Of a stretch of 64,000 nt of DNA, positions 50,385 to 59,732 are shown piece after piece (position 1 is the first letter of the stretch; each line of letters begins with the position of its first letter). This DNA is from Flavobacteriaceae bacterium GF1 (lineage in GTDB: Bacteria; Bacteroidota; Bacteroidia; Flavobacteriales; Flavobacteriaceae): contig WNKP01000001.1 in NCBI GenBank assembly GCA_009797885.1, forward strand, positions 620,001 through 684,000, given 5' to 3'. The notes beneath the pieces are model-generated. The model made no database searches. It was not told the DNA's origin and saw only the letters and a program-made list of their open reading frames with translations. A program made the position numbers and the translations under genes.

Positions 50385-53300
50385 CTTTTAGTTCTTTAAT
50401 GGCACGTTCCACTTCTTCCCTAGTTGGTTTTTTTCCTGTGGTCAATTGTTTAAGGGATACTTTTAATCCGTTGACCGTGGAAAGGAAAATGGGCAAGAGA
50501 AATAGTGTAAGAACGGTAGCAACTGCTATCCCATAGGCTATGGATATGGCCATTGGAATTAAAAACTGGGCCTGTAAGCTGCGTTCCAACATCAATGGTG
50601 CGAGACCGGCAATGGTAGTTATGGAGGTAAGGAATATCGCCCTAAACCGTGCCCTGCCCGTTTCATAAAGCGCCTCATTAAAGGGTAATCCCGTTTTTAG
50701 GAACGAATTAAATTTATTGGTAAATACCAGGCCATCATTGACCACTATTCCTATAAGCCCAATAATGCCCAGATAGGAAAGGATACTCATGGAAAATCCA
50801 TGCAAATAGTGCCCCCAGGCCACACCAATAAGGGAAAAGGGCACAAGGGCCAAAAGGACAAAGGGCTGGCTAAAACTTCTAAAAGCAAAGACAATGACCA
50901 CATAAATCAGGAAGAGTATCCCCGGGAAAATGGCTGCCACGGAATCGGTGATTTTTGTTGCTTCCCTATTTTGTCCTTCCGTGGATAGGGTCACTTCGGG
51001 ATATTTGGAGGCAATCCCTTTGGCCACCCTGGTGCTGAGGTCTTGCATTATTTCGGTGGTGCTCACCTTAGGATTTGCGATATCCGCTTCAATGGTAACT
51101 TCCCTGAGACCGTCCAAATGATTGATGGCCGTTTCTCCCCGTTCTATGGTATAGGTAGCCACTTGTGATAAGGGTACCCTTCCCTTGGCGGTCTTTATTT
51201 CAATAGTACTGATATCGTTGATCGTTGAACGGTTTTCCTTTTGGTAGCGTACCCAAATTTTAACTTCGTCCTGACCGCGTTGTACCCGTTGTACTTCGTT
51301 TCCATAAAAAGCGTTCCGGACCTGCCCCATAAGGCTGGAATAGCTTAAGCCAAGTAATTGTGCATTCTCCTTTAGTTTCAGGTTGATTTCCTTTATTCCC
51401 TTTGGACTGGAATCCGTAATATCCTTTACGTTCGGATTCTTTTTGAGTTCCCTAAAGACCATTTCCTTGGCACCATTGATCTTTTCGATATCCGTACCCT
51501 GCAGCGAAACCGAAATGGGAGCGCCACCAACATTGGCACCGGAATTAAAGGTCATTTTTTCAACCATTGCCTGGTTGCCCACCGCTTCGCGTATCCTATC
51601 GGTTATTTGTACCGAGGAAATGGAACGGGTTTCACTTGGGGAAAGGTTAACCGTGATACTACTGGAAGAACTGGTCGGGCCCAGGCGCTTAATGGTTCCC
51701 GTGATATGGGAATCCCCTACTTCATTGGGGCCCAAGTCCCTATTGACTTTCCAAACTTTATCCTCCACAAAAGAGGCTAGGGAATCCGTAATCTGCTCAC
51801 TGGTGCCCTTTGGGGTATCAATGGAGGCCACTATTTGGTCACTGGCATTGGTAGGAAAGAATGTTAGCTTAATCAGGCCACTTGATATTGCACCAAGGGT
51901 AACGAGAAATAGAAAAAGTAAAATGGAAAAGGAAAGAAACTTGTTCTGGAGGGTTTTTTTATAAAGGGGACTATATATCCTGTCCCTTAAATAGTCCATA
52001 AACCGTTCGCCATAGGTATTGAACCTGCTCAATTTATTGATGTCCTTCAAATCCCTGGAATGGGCCAGGTGTGAAGGCAATATGAGCAAGGCCTCTATTA
52101 GGGAAACGAGGAGGGTAAGGGTGATGACCAAGGCAATATCCTCAAAAAAGTCACCAATTTGACCATCCAGAAAAAAGAAAATGGAAAAGGCCAGAATTGT
52201 AGTGGCAATGGCCGATAGAATAGGCTTTAACACCTCTATGGTTCCCATAACGGCTGCTTTAATTGGGGAATCCCCTTGTTCCGCTCGGCTATAAATGTTT
52301 TCGGCGATCACAATACCGTCATCCACCAGAATTCCAATGACCAGTATCATCCCAAACATGGACAGCATGTTAAGGGTAACCCCATAGTTTGGCAATAGGA
52401 TAAACATCCCGAAGAAGGAAATAGGTAATCCAAAGGCCACCCAAAAAGCAACCGTAGGCCTTAAAAAGAAGGACAGAATAATAAGGACCAAAAGCATCCC
52501 TACCAAAGCATTTTCCAGCAATAGCGAAATCCTGTCCTGCACCAAATCCGCCGTGTTGAAGGTTTCCTTTAATCGAATATTGTCATGTTGTGAATTAAAA
52601 TCGGCTATATATTCCTTTACGGCGGCAACACTGCCGATAAGGTCTTCCGAGTTTGTGTTTTTTAAATCAATTTGAATGGCCTGTTCCCCATTATAAAAAA
52701 TGGCATTCGGGTTTTCATCAAAGGAATCCTTAAGGGAGGCAATATCCTTGAGATAAACTTTGCTTCCCGTAATGGTGGACTTGACCACAATATCCTGTAA
52801 TTCGCTCGCGATATACCCTTTATTGTCCGCACGTATTAAAAACTCTTCGTCAATGGTTTTAATGGCACCTCCGGACAGAATGATATTTGCTTCTGCTACG
52901 GATTGGGCCACTTCTTCAAAAGTTAGGTCATATCCCCTCATTTTATCCTCGGCAATGGCCACTTCTATTTCCTCTTCGGGAAAACCATTTAGGGTAACCT
53001 GGGAAATGCCTTCCATTCGCAATAGATCATCTTCAATTTCCTGGGCATACTTCTTTAAAATACGAAGTGGAATATCATCCCCGGTAACAATAAATGAGAT
53101 TGCTGGCCGGGTGGGCAATACGGACTCTATGACCGGCGGCTCAATAGTCTTGGGGAAAGAGGGGATTCTATCAACCGCATTTTTTACTTCATCCAAGATG
53201 ACATTAATGTCAAAATCCGACAGTGTTTCTATGATGATTGAGGCGCTGTTTTCCTGGGAAACCGAACTGACCCGGTCAATCCCGGATATTCCTTTGAGGT

Positions 53301-53514
53301 TTCGTTCTATTTTTTCCACTATACCTTCCTCCACTTCCTCGGGAGCGGCCCCTGGATAAGCAACCGTTATCTGGATGGTTCTGGCGTCCGCCAATGGGAA
53401 GAATGAGGAATTCATCCTTTGATATCCCAAAAATCCAAATATCAAAAAGCCCACGATAAAAATGTTTACCGCGACGGGGTATTTGATAAAATAGCCTATG
53501 AACCTTTTCATCAA
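50365..53514 (-). CDS. RND-family efflux pump, inner-membrane subunit
   Basis: 1049 aa, full RND length. N-terminal TM1 (FIKYPVAVNIFIVGFLIFGFLG) is followed by a large periplasmic porter domain starting RTIQITVAYPGAAPEEVE. TM4 carries the proton-relay Asp pair in GILVDDGIVIAENIY. The second half repeats the layout, with IGLIGIVVNDGLVFTNKF in TM10. It belongs to the HAE1/AcrB group rather than the metal CzcA group, since acidic metal residues in TM4 are not apparent. It exports drugs, lipids or other small molecules with the adaptor and TolC proteins encoded on either side. Confidence 0.95.
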   Translation of the reverse strand: MMKRFIGYFIKYPVAVNIFIVGFLIFGFLGYQRMNSSFFPLADARTIQITVAYPGAAPEEVEEGIVEKIERNLKGISGIDRVSSVSQENSASIIIETLSDFDINVILDEVKNAVDRIPSFPKTIEPPVIESVLPTRPAISFIVTGDDIPLRILKKYAQEIEDDLLRMEGISQVTLNGFPEEEIEVAIAEDKMRGYDLTFEEVAQSVAEANIILSGGAIKTIDEEFLIRADNKGYIASELQDIVVKSTITGSKVYLKDIASLKDSFDENPNAIFYNGEQAIQIDLKNTNSEDLIGSVAAVKEYIADFNSQHDNIRLKETFNTADLVQDRISLLLENALVGMLLVLIILSFFLRPTVAFWVAFGLPISFFGMFILLPNYGVTLNMLSMFGMILVIGILVDDGIVIAENIYSRAEQGDSPIKAAVMGTIEVLKPILSAIATTILAFSIFFFLDGQIGDFFEDIALVITLTLLVSLIEALLILPSHLAHSRDLKDINKLSRFNTYGERFMDYLRDRIYSPLYKKTLQNKFLSFSILLFLFLVTLGAISSGLIKLTFFPTNASDQIVASIDTPKGTSEQITDSLASFVEDKVWKVNRDLGPNEVGDSHITGTIKRLGPTSSSSSITVNLSPSETRSISSVQITDRIREAVGNQAMVEKMTFNSGANVGGAPISVSLQGTDIEKINGAKEMVFRELKKNPNVKDITDSSPKGIKEINLKLKENAQLLGLSYSSLMGQVRNAFYGNEVQRVQRGQDEVKIWVRYQKENRSTINDISTIEIKTAKGRVPLSQVATYTIERGETAINHLDGLREVTIEADIANPKVSTTEIMQDLSTRVAKGIASKYPEVTLSTEGQNREATKITDSVAAIFPGILFLIYVVIVFAFRSFSQPFVLLALVPFSLIGVAWGHYLHGFSMSILSYLGIIGLIGIVVNDGLVFTNKFNSFLKTGLPFNEALYETGRARFRAIFLTSITTIAGLAPLMLERSLQAQFLIPMAISIAYGIAVATVLTLFLLPIFLSTVNGLKVSLKQLTTGKKPTREEVERAIKELKVENVEV

Positions 53515-53520
53515 ACCGTT

Positions 53521-54621
53521 TTAATAATTCACCTTCATTCCAGGATATGCGTTGGCCAACACCTCATCCAATACAATCATATGGTTGCTTAATCCCTTGA
53601 CCACCACACTATCCCGATAATAATTTACAGGCCTCACTTTTTGAAGCGCCAATGCACTATCCTTAATAATATACACGTAGTCGTTTTCCAATATGAGGTT
53701 CCCTTTTATCCGTATCACATCATCAATCTCCGTCCCTTTAATTGTGGCCGATAGATACTGGCCGTCCTTCAAATCCTTGTGCGACACTTCAACAATGGCA
53801 CCAACGGTCTGGGTCCCCTGATCCACTTTATCATTTATGCGACTGAGCTCCCCCATAAACTCTTGATCATCATCCAGGGTTGACAACTTTACTTTTTTAC
53901 CCACTTTGATGTATCTATTGGCCGTTGCCGGTATGGCCAATTGAAGCTCAAATACTGATGGGTCAATGAATTCCCCCAATTTTTGACCACTGCGTACCAA
54001 GGTTCCGGGATTGACATTGGATTCGGTTACCGTTCCCGTAAATGGTGCTTTAATGGTGTATTTTAAAGCCCGTTCCTGTTGATTTTTTACATTGTAATAC
54101 GTCTGGAAAACCCCCTTGCCCATTAAAAAGAATTTTTCGAGATCGGATGAAGTTTCCGGTAAAACTTCCAATGGGCCATCCATTTCAAAAGTCTTGAGGT
54201 AGTGCTCCCATTTTTTGGATGCTTCGGGAAATTCCATTTCCATATCGGGCAACATGGCCGCTATCTGACTTACCAGACTACTTTTGTTGGATAGCAGTTG
54301 CGCCCGGTATTCCCGGTCATCCAGTTGTAGTAATGTTTCATTTCCATAAAACGTATTTCCTTCCTTGAATGGGGTTTTACCGGCCAATAAAACCCCTTGG
54401 ACCTCACTATAAACTTCAACTTTGTGTTTGGCATTTACCGTTCCCGTCACTTCTATACTGTACGAAATGGATTTGGGTTCTGCCAAAGCGGTTGCTACCA
54501 ATGGCGGGGCGCTTTTTTTCGGCGGTTCCATTGCTGTTTCCTTTTTGCCCATTAGGACAAACACAAAAACCCCAAAAGCCATAATCCCAATGCCCATAAC
54601 TATTTTTACCAGTTTCTTCAT
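53521..54621 (-). CDS. RND periplasmic adaptor (HlyD/AcrA type)
   Basis: 366 aa with an N-terminal membrane anchor (VMGIGIMAFGVFVFVLMG). The lipoyl half-motifs are VTGTVNAKHKVEVYSEVQGVL and KAPFTGTVTESNVNPGTLVRSG. The helical hairpin between them is very short and partly replaced by a Pro/Glu-rich stretch (MELPD-like region, residues about 115-170), giving a reduced tip. It links pump and TolC protein. It lies 6 bp before the pump gene and 4 bp after the Spy-like gene. Confidence 0.93.
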   Translation of the reverse strand: MKKLVKIVMGIGIMAFGVFVFVLMGKKETAMEPPKKSAPPLVATALAEPKSISYSIEVTGTVNAKHKVEVYSEVQGVLLAGKTPFKEGNTFYGNETLLQLDDREYRAQLLSNKSSLVSQIAAMLPDMEMEFPEASKKWEHYLKTFEMDGPLEVLPETSSDLEKFFLMGKGVFQTYYNVKNQQERALKYTIKAPFTGTVTESNVNPGTLVRSGQKLGEFIDPSVFELQLAIPATANRYIKVGKKVKLSTLDDDQEFMGELSRINDKVDQGTQTVGAIVEVSHKDLKDGQYLSATIKGTEIDDVIRIKGNLILENDYVYIIKDSALALQKVRPVNYYRDSVVVKGLSNHMIVLDEVLANAYPGMKVNY

Positions 54622-54625
54622 TCCA

Positions 54626-54982
54626 TTAACTCCCCCTTTGCCTTTTCATTTGTTTCCGCATCTCCGGTTCTATCTCATTTTCAAAAATCTCCATTTGCGC
54701 TTTGGACAGTACTTCTTCCAGTTCCTCATTTTTTGCTTTTTTGATCTTCTTCATATCCCCCATTTTACTGAACATGGAACCTTCCTTGTTCAGCAATGCT
54801 GCCTGTTTCTTGGAGTACTTAAGGTTTATGGCTTTAACCTGTTCCTTTTGGGAATCGCTCAGATCGAGCTGTTCAATCATTATGGTGTTTTGATAATCGG
54901 CCATTTTATTGGGGTCCATTTCCTGCCCCATGGCCAGTTGCACAAACAAAATGGCCGTGGCCATACTTAGTTTAGTTTTCAT
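54626..54982 (-). CDS. Spy/CpxP-like periplasmic protein
   Basis: 118 aa with a signal peptide (MKTKLSMATAILFVQLAMGQ). The mature part is helical with LDLSDSQKEQVKAINLKYSKKQ and LEEVLSKAQMEIFENEIEPEM, an LTxxQ-like pattern typical of Bacteroidota Spy-like (DUF4890-type) proteins that sense or buffer misfolded envelope proteins. It overlaps the DUF6268 gene by 11 bp and precedes the adaptor by 4 bp, so it belongs to the efflux operon. It may monitor envelope stress. Confidence 0.8.
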   Translation of the reverse strand: MKTKLSMATAILFVQLAMGQEMDPNKMADYQNTIMIEQLDLSDSQKEQVKAINLKYSKKQAALLNKEGSMFSKMGDMKKIKKAKNEELEEVLSKAQMEIFENEIEPEMRKQMKRQRGS

Positions 54983-55940
54983 TACGCGCTTTTTTTACAT
55001 CGATATTTTTTGGTCTTTGAACTACAAATCGCAACCCTGCGTTGACGTACGAACCACTATCAGGGTCCAAATCAAGAATTTCATTATTGTCATTATCAAG
55101 CACCTTTAACACGGCATTGGGGACAAAACCCCCTTCTACAAAAACTGCCAGGTGCCTGGTGAACCTGTATTGATACAAAAGACGTGTATTGATTCCGTTG
55201 AATTGAAGTTTGGTGTTGGTGAGAAGCCTATCCCCGTCAACAGGCAAGGTTTTGGAATTATTCCCGAATAGCCCCTGCGGAGAGGCCAAAAGGGAAAATC
55301 TATGCCTGTTGTTGGGCCTGTAGGTAATACCCGTTGTTGGGATACCAAGGGAGTAACTCCAATACTGGTTCAATTTCTGGCTTAAGGACACTGCTGGCAA
55401 CAGCCTGGGCTCACCAAATTGGGTGCCATAAAGTGCTCCTATAAAAAGTGTTGTATTCCTGTTATCGTTCCCCCACTTTTTTATGGCCCCTACAATGGCA
55501 TTAAAGACAAAATCCTCCGATGTAATGCCACTTTCCAAATTGGACATCAGTGCTGTACCTCCAGAGACCATTAGGTTTAGGGAGTTCTTTAATGGTTTAA
55601 TGAACGAAACATTTGCCCTGACCAAATCTATGTTCTCAAAGGAGGAAAGGTCGATGAGGTTGGTGGACTCATTAAAACTAAAATCGAAATTTTGGTAGCT
55701 CAACGAGAACCCTACCATACTTTTCCTTAGTGGAATCCCAAAATTGAGATTAAGGCCATAATTGGTTACCTCCGTTCCCCCTAAATTTGGAATGGAGGAA
55801 AAATTGATCGCTGCCAGGCTTACCTCTTCCGAATCACCGCCCATCAACCCCCCTTGAGCATGGGAATACAGGCCGGATACCAAGACGATATGGAGTATTG
55901 CTTTTCTCAACTTTACATTTCTGAAATTAGAGGGAGTCAT
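54972..55940 (-). CDS. DUF6268 outer-membrane beta-barrel protein
   Basis: 322 aa with a signal peptide (KAILHIVLVSGLYSHAQG). Alternating beta-strand segments run to the C-terminus, including FIGALYGTQFGEPRLLPAVSLSQ and TTGITYRPNNRHRFSLLASPQ, ending NAGLRFVVQRP. The same segments (NTLFGEPTITPFLSYAKKI, FAFDQRHKLTVSALLQG) occur in the product of 58838-59731, a paralogue. It heads the RND efflux operon. A barrel in such an operon could assist secretion or be a passive passenger. Confidence 0.8.
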   Translation of the reverse strand: MTPSNFRNVKLRKAILHIVLVSGLYSHAQGGLMGGDSEEVSLAAINFSSIPNLGGTEVTNYGLNLNFGIPLRKSMVGFSLSYQNFDFSFNESTNLIDLSSFENIDLVRANVSFIKPLKNSLNLMVSGGTALMSNLESGITSEDFVFNAIVGAIKKWGNDNRNTTLFIGALYGTQFGEPRLLPAVSLSQKLNQYWSYSLGIPTTGITYRPNNRHRFSLLASPQGLFGNNSKTLPVDGDRLLTNTKLQFNGINTRLLYQYRFTRHLAVFVEGGFVPNAVLKVLDNDNNEILDLDPDSGSYVNAGLRFVVQRPKNIDVKKARNEN

Positions 55941-56058
55941 TAGTACATAAAAAAGTTTTAGACCTGTGGGTTAAAATTCCATACCTGTCCTGCTTTATAT
56001 CGCATGAATCGGGAAACTCGATTTGGTAGACAAAATCCGTCCATTTGTACATACTTCC

Positions 56059-57318
56059 TTAGTCAATCTTTCTTTTCACAAACCATATATCCCTAAGACT
56101 GAAGTTTATGTTCACGGTATGGATATTTTCTTCAATTAAAATCCCCGTGGTAGCGCCCCTATTTGAAAAACCGTACGAAATATTGAGATGGGAAAGGGAA
56201 CGAAGTCCCAATGGAATTCCTATTCCCGCGGTTATATTATAGGCCTCCACAGGATTTTGGTTGATCTCCAAATAGCCCGTGTTATAATTGAACCCAGCCC
56301 TGTACTTTATTTTTTTGGCATAGCGGTAGCTGTTGGGGTCCGCCACATATTGTAGACCTATAGAATAATTGTGTTCATCGACAAAAACGCCAACATTGTC
56401 CCTTTGCCCAGTCTCGTTCCATAATCTAATGCTGTAATCCAAAGAGATGTCCAATCCTGAAAAGGGTTTGTACAAAATACCACTGTTAATGGAGGTTGGC
56501 AGTTCGAAGGGGTCAATTTTTTCGTCGTTTTCCTCCTCCACCGTCGAGGGAATAAAGTCCAATGTTTTTTGCACGGTACGGTCCCTTCTTGCCGAAAGTG
56601 AGGTTCCCAAATCCAAGGACCCCCCCAAGGTCAATTTTGGGAAGATATCGTATTGCAGGCCGAAGCCAAGCTGTAGCCCTCGGTAAACATTGCGTTCAAG
56701 AATATTTAATGTGCTCTCATTGGCAATTTCCTGACTGGCATCAATACGTTCACGTTCTTCTATTGCGCCAAATAGGTAGGAGGCATAAAACCCGGCCCTA
56801 AAGCTATCGGTCAGTGACGTTCCATAAGAAAGCCGTAAGTCGTTAAGGGCACCTGTCCCAAATATATTACTGCTGAACGTATCAAAAGAACCTTCAATAT
56901 TACTGTCTATCCCAATCACCGAATACCCAACATCACTATAGGGATTAATGGACAGTCCAAAAGCACTTTTTGGCCCAATAGTGGAAGCAATGGCAATATT
57001 GGAAAAATTGCCGGCTATCCTGTTTTCCGTTGCATTACCGCTATCTATTTCGCTTACTTCCGCCAAAAACCCAAAATCGAACAAAAAATTCCGTTCCCCC
57101 AATTTCCCATAGGATGCGGGATTGAGGTTATTGATAAATGAGTCCCCGGAAATGGCGTATCCCCCATTGCCCAAAGAATTGTTTATCCCAACGTTTGAGC
57201 TACTGGAAATCCCCAGACCAAACAGGGAATACGGTGACCCGGTCAGATTATTGGTTTGGGCCCCTACATTGAATCCCAGAAAACCCAATACTATAATATG
57301 GCAGGCCCTACTCATCAT
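56059..57318 (-). CDS. Outer-membrane barrel protein, unknown (PorV/FadL-like layout)
   Basis: 419 aa from the ATG at 57318 (MMSRACHIIVLGFLGFNVGAQ, a good signal peptide). The start at 57339 would place charged-free MSLPMPF before it and overlap more. After the signal comes SPYSLFGLGISSSSNVGINNSLGNGG and NNLNPASYGKL, the opening of Bacteroidota lipid-transport-type barrels, followed by repeated beta strands and C-terminal VNINFSLRDIWFVKRKID. It overlaps the DUF4270 gene by 11 bp, so the two form an operon. Confidence 0.78.
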   Translation of the reverse strand: MMSRACHIIVLGFLGFNVGAQTNNLTGSPYSLFGLGISSSSNVGINNSLGNGGYAISGDSFINNLNPASYGKLGERNFLFDFGFLAEVSEIDSGNATENRIAGNFSNIAIASTIGPKSAFGLSINPYSDVGYSVIGIDSNIEGSFDTFSSNIFGTGALNDLRLSYGTSLTDSFRAGFYASYLFGAIEERERIDASQEIANESTLNILERNVYRGLQLGFGLQYDIFPKLTLGGSLDLGTSLSARRDRTVQKTLDFIPSTVEEENDEKIDPFELPTSINSGILYKPFSGLDISLDYSIRLWNETGQRDNVGVFVDEHNYSIGLQYVADPNSYRYAKKIKYRAGFNYNTGYLEINQNPVEAYNITAGIGIPLGLRSLSHLNISYGFSNRGATTGILIEENIHTVNINFSLRDIWFVKRKID

Positions 57319-58642
57319 AAATGGCATAGGTAAGGACAATTCTCGCCCTAAAATCTTCCGCTGTCTCTCCCTGTAAAACCAGACGGTTCACGGTTTCGTT
57401 AAAATTCTCATTAAAAAGGACCAGCGCGTTTTCGGTTTCCGGGCTTTCATTTAATTTTTGATCTAAAAAGATTCCTATGGGAACTTCATAAATTACGGTC
57501 CCAAATTCTTCCCCTTCACCTACAAGCACCCCTTGAACCAGTCCCGTGCCCGTTCTAATTTCCTCAATGATCACATTATTGACATCAATGACCGCAGTAC
57601 TCAAAGAATCCCGTAAAGGGGTATCATCGGTTACGGCTTCCCCAAGTGGTTTAATTTGTAGTTGCGCACTCAGTAGGGTGCCGGTTCCCGGTATATCAAA
57701 TAGGGTTTTTATGTTTGGGAAGGTCACCTTTGTCGCAAATCCCGTCGCAGATTGAATAAAGGTCAAATCCCCTGATGCCGTGGAGGGCAATTCCGTTTCC
57801 TGATCGTCCAGCATATCCAATCCATTTTGCCCGGAAAAGGATTGTACATTATGAAAGGCCGTTGGAGTACTCGAGAATGGATTGATAACCAAATCCAGGA
57901 CTTCCTCAGTATCGTCAAACTCTTCAGGGATCGAATAGAAAAAACGCAGGTAGGTGTCCTCTTGATTTCTGGAGAAGCCAATGACACTTCCATTATCATC
58001 CGCTCCCGGAACAAGGACAAATCCCGGTAGATTGTCCCTTAATTCCGAATTGTTATTGATTTCATTGTCCAGGATTTTGTCAAATAAATCCTGCCCGAAT
58101 TCATTTGGCAATGAAACATGAAGTGAATCCTCGTCCAATGGTTCCGGTAGAAATGCCTTTACAGTTAAAGGGATACTGTCAAAGGACAAGGAACTCGTAT
58201 TGTAAAAGACACCCTCTTCAGGAACCACTTCTTCCAATAGCTTATGCACATTAAGCTGTATTACCTTGGTGGTATCCTGATAGAAATAGTCATCATAGCC
58301 CAGGATTAGGGCAACACTGTCCAATTCCGCATCGGAAGAAATATCATAGGCATTGCTATCTGATGCTGCGTCAGACGAAACGAGCTCAAAAAAAGCCCTG
58401 GACTCCACCGTTCCGAAATAGTCGTCCAAGAATTTACCGAACAACAATCGATTGCTGCTCGAAGTATTGATGCTGTCAAACTTAAACGTGCTCATGGTCA
58501 ATTCAAAGGTGTCCAGTACAATCAATCGAACATTGGAGTCAACGAAATCCTGTCCGACTTCCAATGTTGGTATTTCGCCTGAGTCAAAGGAACAGGCGAC
58601 CACGCAAAAAAATAGTATGACACAAAGAGAGAGCTTTCCCAT
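57308..58642 (-). CDS. DUF4270 lipoprotein
   Basis: 444 aa from ATG 58642 (MGKLSLCVILFFCVVACS), a lipoprotein signal with lipobox Cys17. The mature protein contains VGQDFVDSNVRLIVLDTFELTMST and LFGKFLDDYFGTVESRAFFEL, the hallmarks of DUF4270, and ends RARIVLTYAIYDE. DUF4270 proteins are abundant Bacteroidota envelope lipoproteins of unknown function. Co-transcribed with the barrel gene downstream. A 16-bp palindrome (58741-58756) lies in the divergent region upstream and could be an operator. Confidence 0.88.
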   Translation of the reverse strand: MGKLSLCVILFFCVVACSFDSGEIPTLEVGQDFVDSNVRLIVLDTFELTMSTFKFDSINTSSSNRLLFGKFLDDYFGTVESRAFFELVSSDAASDSNAYDISSDAELDSVALILGYDDYFYQDTTKVIQLNVHKLLEEVVPEEGVFYNTSSLSFDSIPLTVKAFLPEPLDEDSLHVSLPNEFGQDLFDKILDNEINNNSELRDNLPGFVLVPGADDNGSVIGFSRNQEDTYLRFFYSIPEEFDDTEEVLDLVINPFSSTPTAFHNVQSFSGQNGLDMLDDQETELPSTASGDLTFIQSATGFATKVTFPNIKTLFDIPGTGTLLSAQLQIKPLGEAVTDDTPLRDSLSTAVIDVNNVIIEEIRTGTGLVQGVLVGEGEEFGTVIYEVPIGIFLDQKLNESPETENALVLFNENFNETVNRLVLQGETAEDFRARIVLTYAIYDE

Positions 58643-58740
58643 TTTTGGGGCAAAGAAACCATTTGAAGAAAAATGCAAAGAAGTATTTATACCGATAGGG
58701 AAGTTCTCTCGACCAGAACATCTTTTTCATCTACAAAGAT

Positions 58741-58756
58741 GGATGGGCTCCCATCC
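58741..58756. promoter_or_regulatory. Palindrome in the divergent DUF4270 / DUF6268 region
   Basis: GGATGGG-CT-CCCATCC, perfect 7-bp arms. It lies about 99 bp upstream of the DUF4270 ATG. Operator or small hairpin; no regulator assigned. Confidence 0.35.
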
Positions 58757-58837
58757 GTAGTGAAAAAGTCAAAATTGGTCATAACAAATTGATCCCCTGT
58801 ATAATATTTTTAGTTGGGCTGGGCCTGAACTCTAGAT

Positions 58838-59731
58838 TTGGGAAAAAATAATGCGTTGAAACAGACGTGGATAAAAAGTATTACCCTTCTAGTTTTCATT
58901 CAAGTGAACGGTCAGCTAAAGGAATATGGCAACGAAATAGGATTTCAATATGGTGTGGCTCCAAGTTTGGGGAAACACCAATTGGAAACCTATCACTACA
59001 CCTTTCGGAACAGGTCAAAAGTCTGGAATGTGGCCTCCCTTTTTGAGATTGAATATTTGAACACCAGGTTTGCATATTTTGAGGTTCCCGGGGAATTAAA
59101 TTTGGAAGAATATGAGCGTTTGCACCTGGTGAACTTGAAATTGGAAGGTGTAAAGGCGATTTCCCGCCAATGGGACGTGCTCTTTCAATTTAATCCCCAG
59201 TTGTCCTCCAATTTTTCGAGTGGCCTGAGTTTCGATGACAGTATTCTGGGATTTAAGATTGGGATGGTCAAAAATTGGAAGGAATCCAGCTTCTCCATAG
59301 GAATAGCCAGGAACACTTTATTTGGAGAACCCACGATTACCCCGTTTTTGAGCTATGCGAAGAAAATCAATGAGCAATTCCATTTTCAGTTGGGGTTTCC
59401 CCAAACACTCATGGGATTTGCCTTTGATCAGCGGCACAAATTAACGGTAAGTGCCCTTTTACAGGGGAGCTCCTATAATATTACCGGAAGTGATTCCTTC
59501 CTGGAATTGGGCGCCATTTCCAGGACCAGGCTGAATTTTACCGCTTACAACCTTTCCCTTACGCACGCGTATAGAATTCAACCCCATATTACAACGGTCA
59601 CGCAGTTGGGGCTGCTCGCAGGGAATACGCTTGAGGTAGAAAATACCGGTGGTGATTCCTTATACCAGTTCAATACGAATCAATCCCTGTATTTCTCCAT
59701 GGGGCTTCAATATAAACTAAACAGGAACTAA
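58838..59731 (+). CDS. DUF6268 outer-membrane beta-barrel protein
   Basis: 297 aa. There is no in-frame ATG near the 5' end: the frame after the stop at 58826 offers TTG at 58838 and at 58856. Either start keeps a signal-like segment WIKSITLLVFIQVNGQ. The beta-strand pattern and segments NTLFGEPTITPFLSYAKK and QLGFPQTLMGFAFDQRHK match the product of 54972-55940. It ends in a strand YFSMGLQYKLNRN. The kelch lipoprotein gene begins 1 bp after its stop. First gene of a run leading to the LytS/LytTR pair. Confidence 0.78.
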   Translation: MGKNNALKQTWIKSITLLVFIQVNGQLKEYGNEIGFQYGVAPSLGKHQLETYHYTFRNRSKVWNVASLFEIEYLNTRFAYFEVPGELNLEEYERLHLVNLKLEGVKAISRQWDVLFQFNPQLSSNFSSGLSFDDSILGFKIGMVKNWKESSFSIGIARNTLFGEPTITPFLSYAKKINEQFHFQLGFPQTLMGFAFDQRHKLTVSALLQGSSYNITGSDSFLELGAISRTRLNFTAYNLSLTHAYRIQPHITTVTQLGLLAGNTLEVENTGGDSLYQFNTNQSLYFSMGLQYKLNRN

Positions 59732-59732
59732 A

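Noticed and set aside
50365-53514. Heavy-metal (CzcA-type) efflux pump
   Set aside because: The TM4 region carries the AcrB/HAE1-type Asp pair and I see no metal-pump acidic motif; no metal genes are adjacent.
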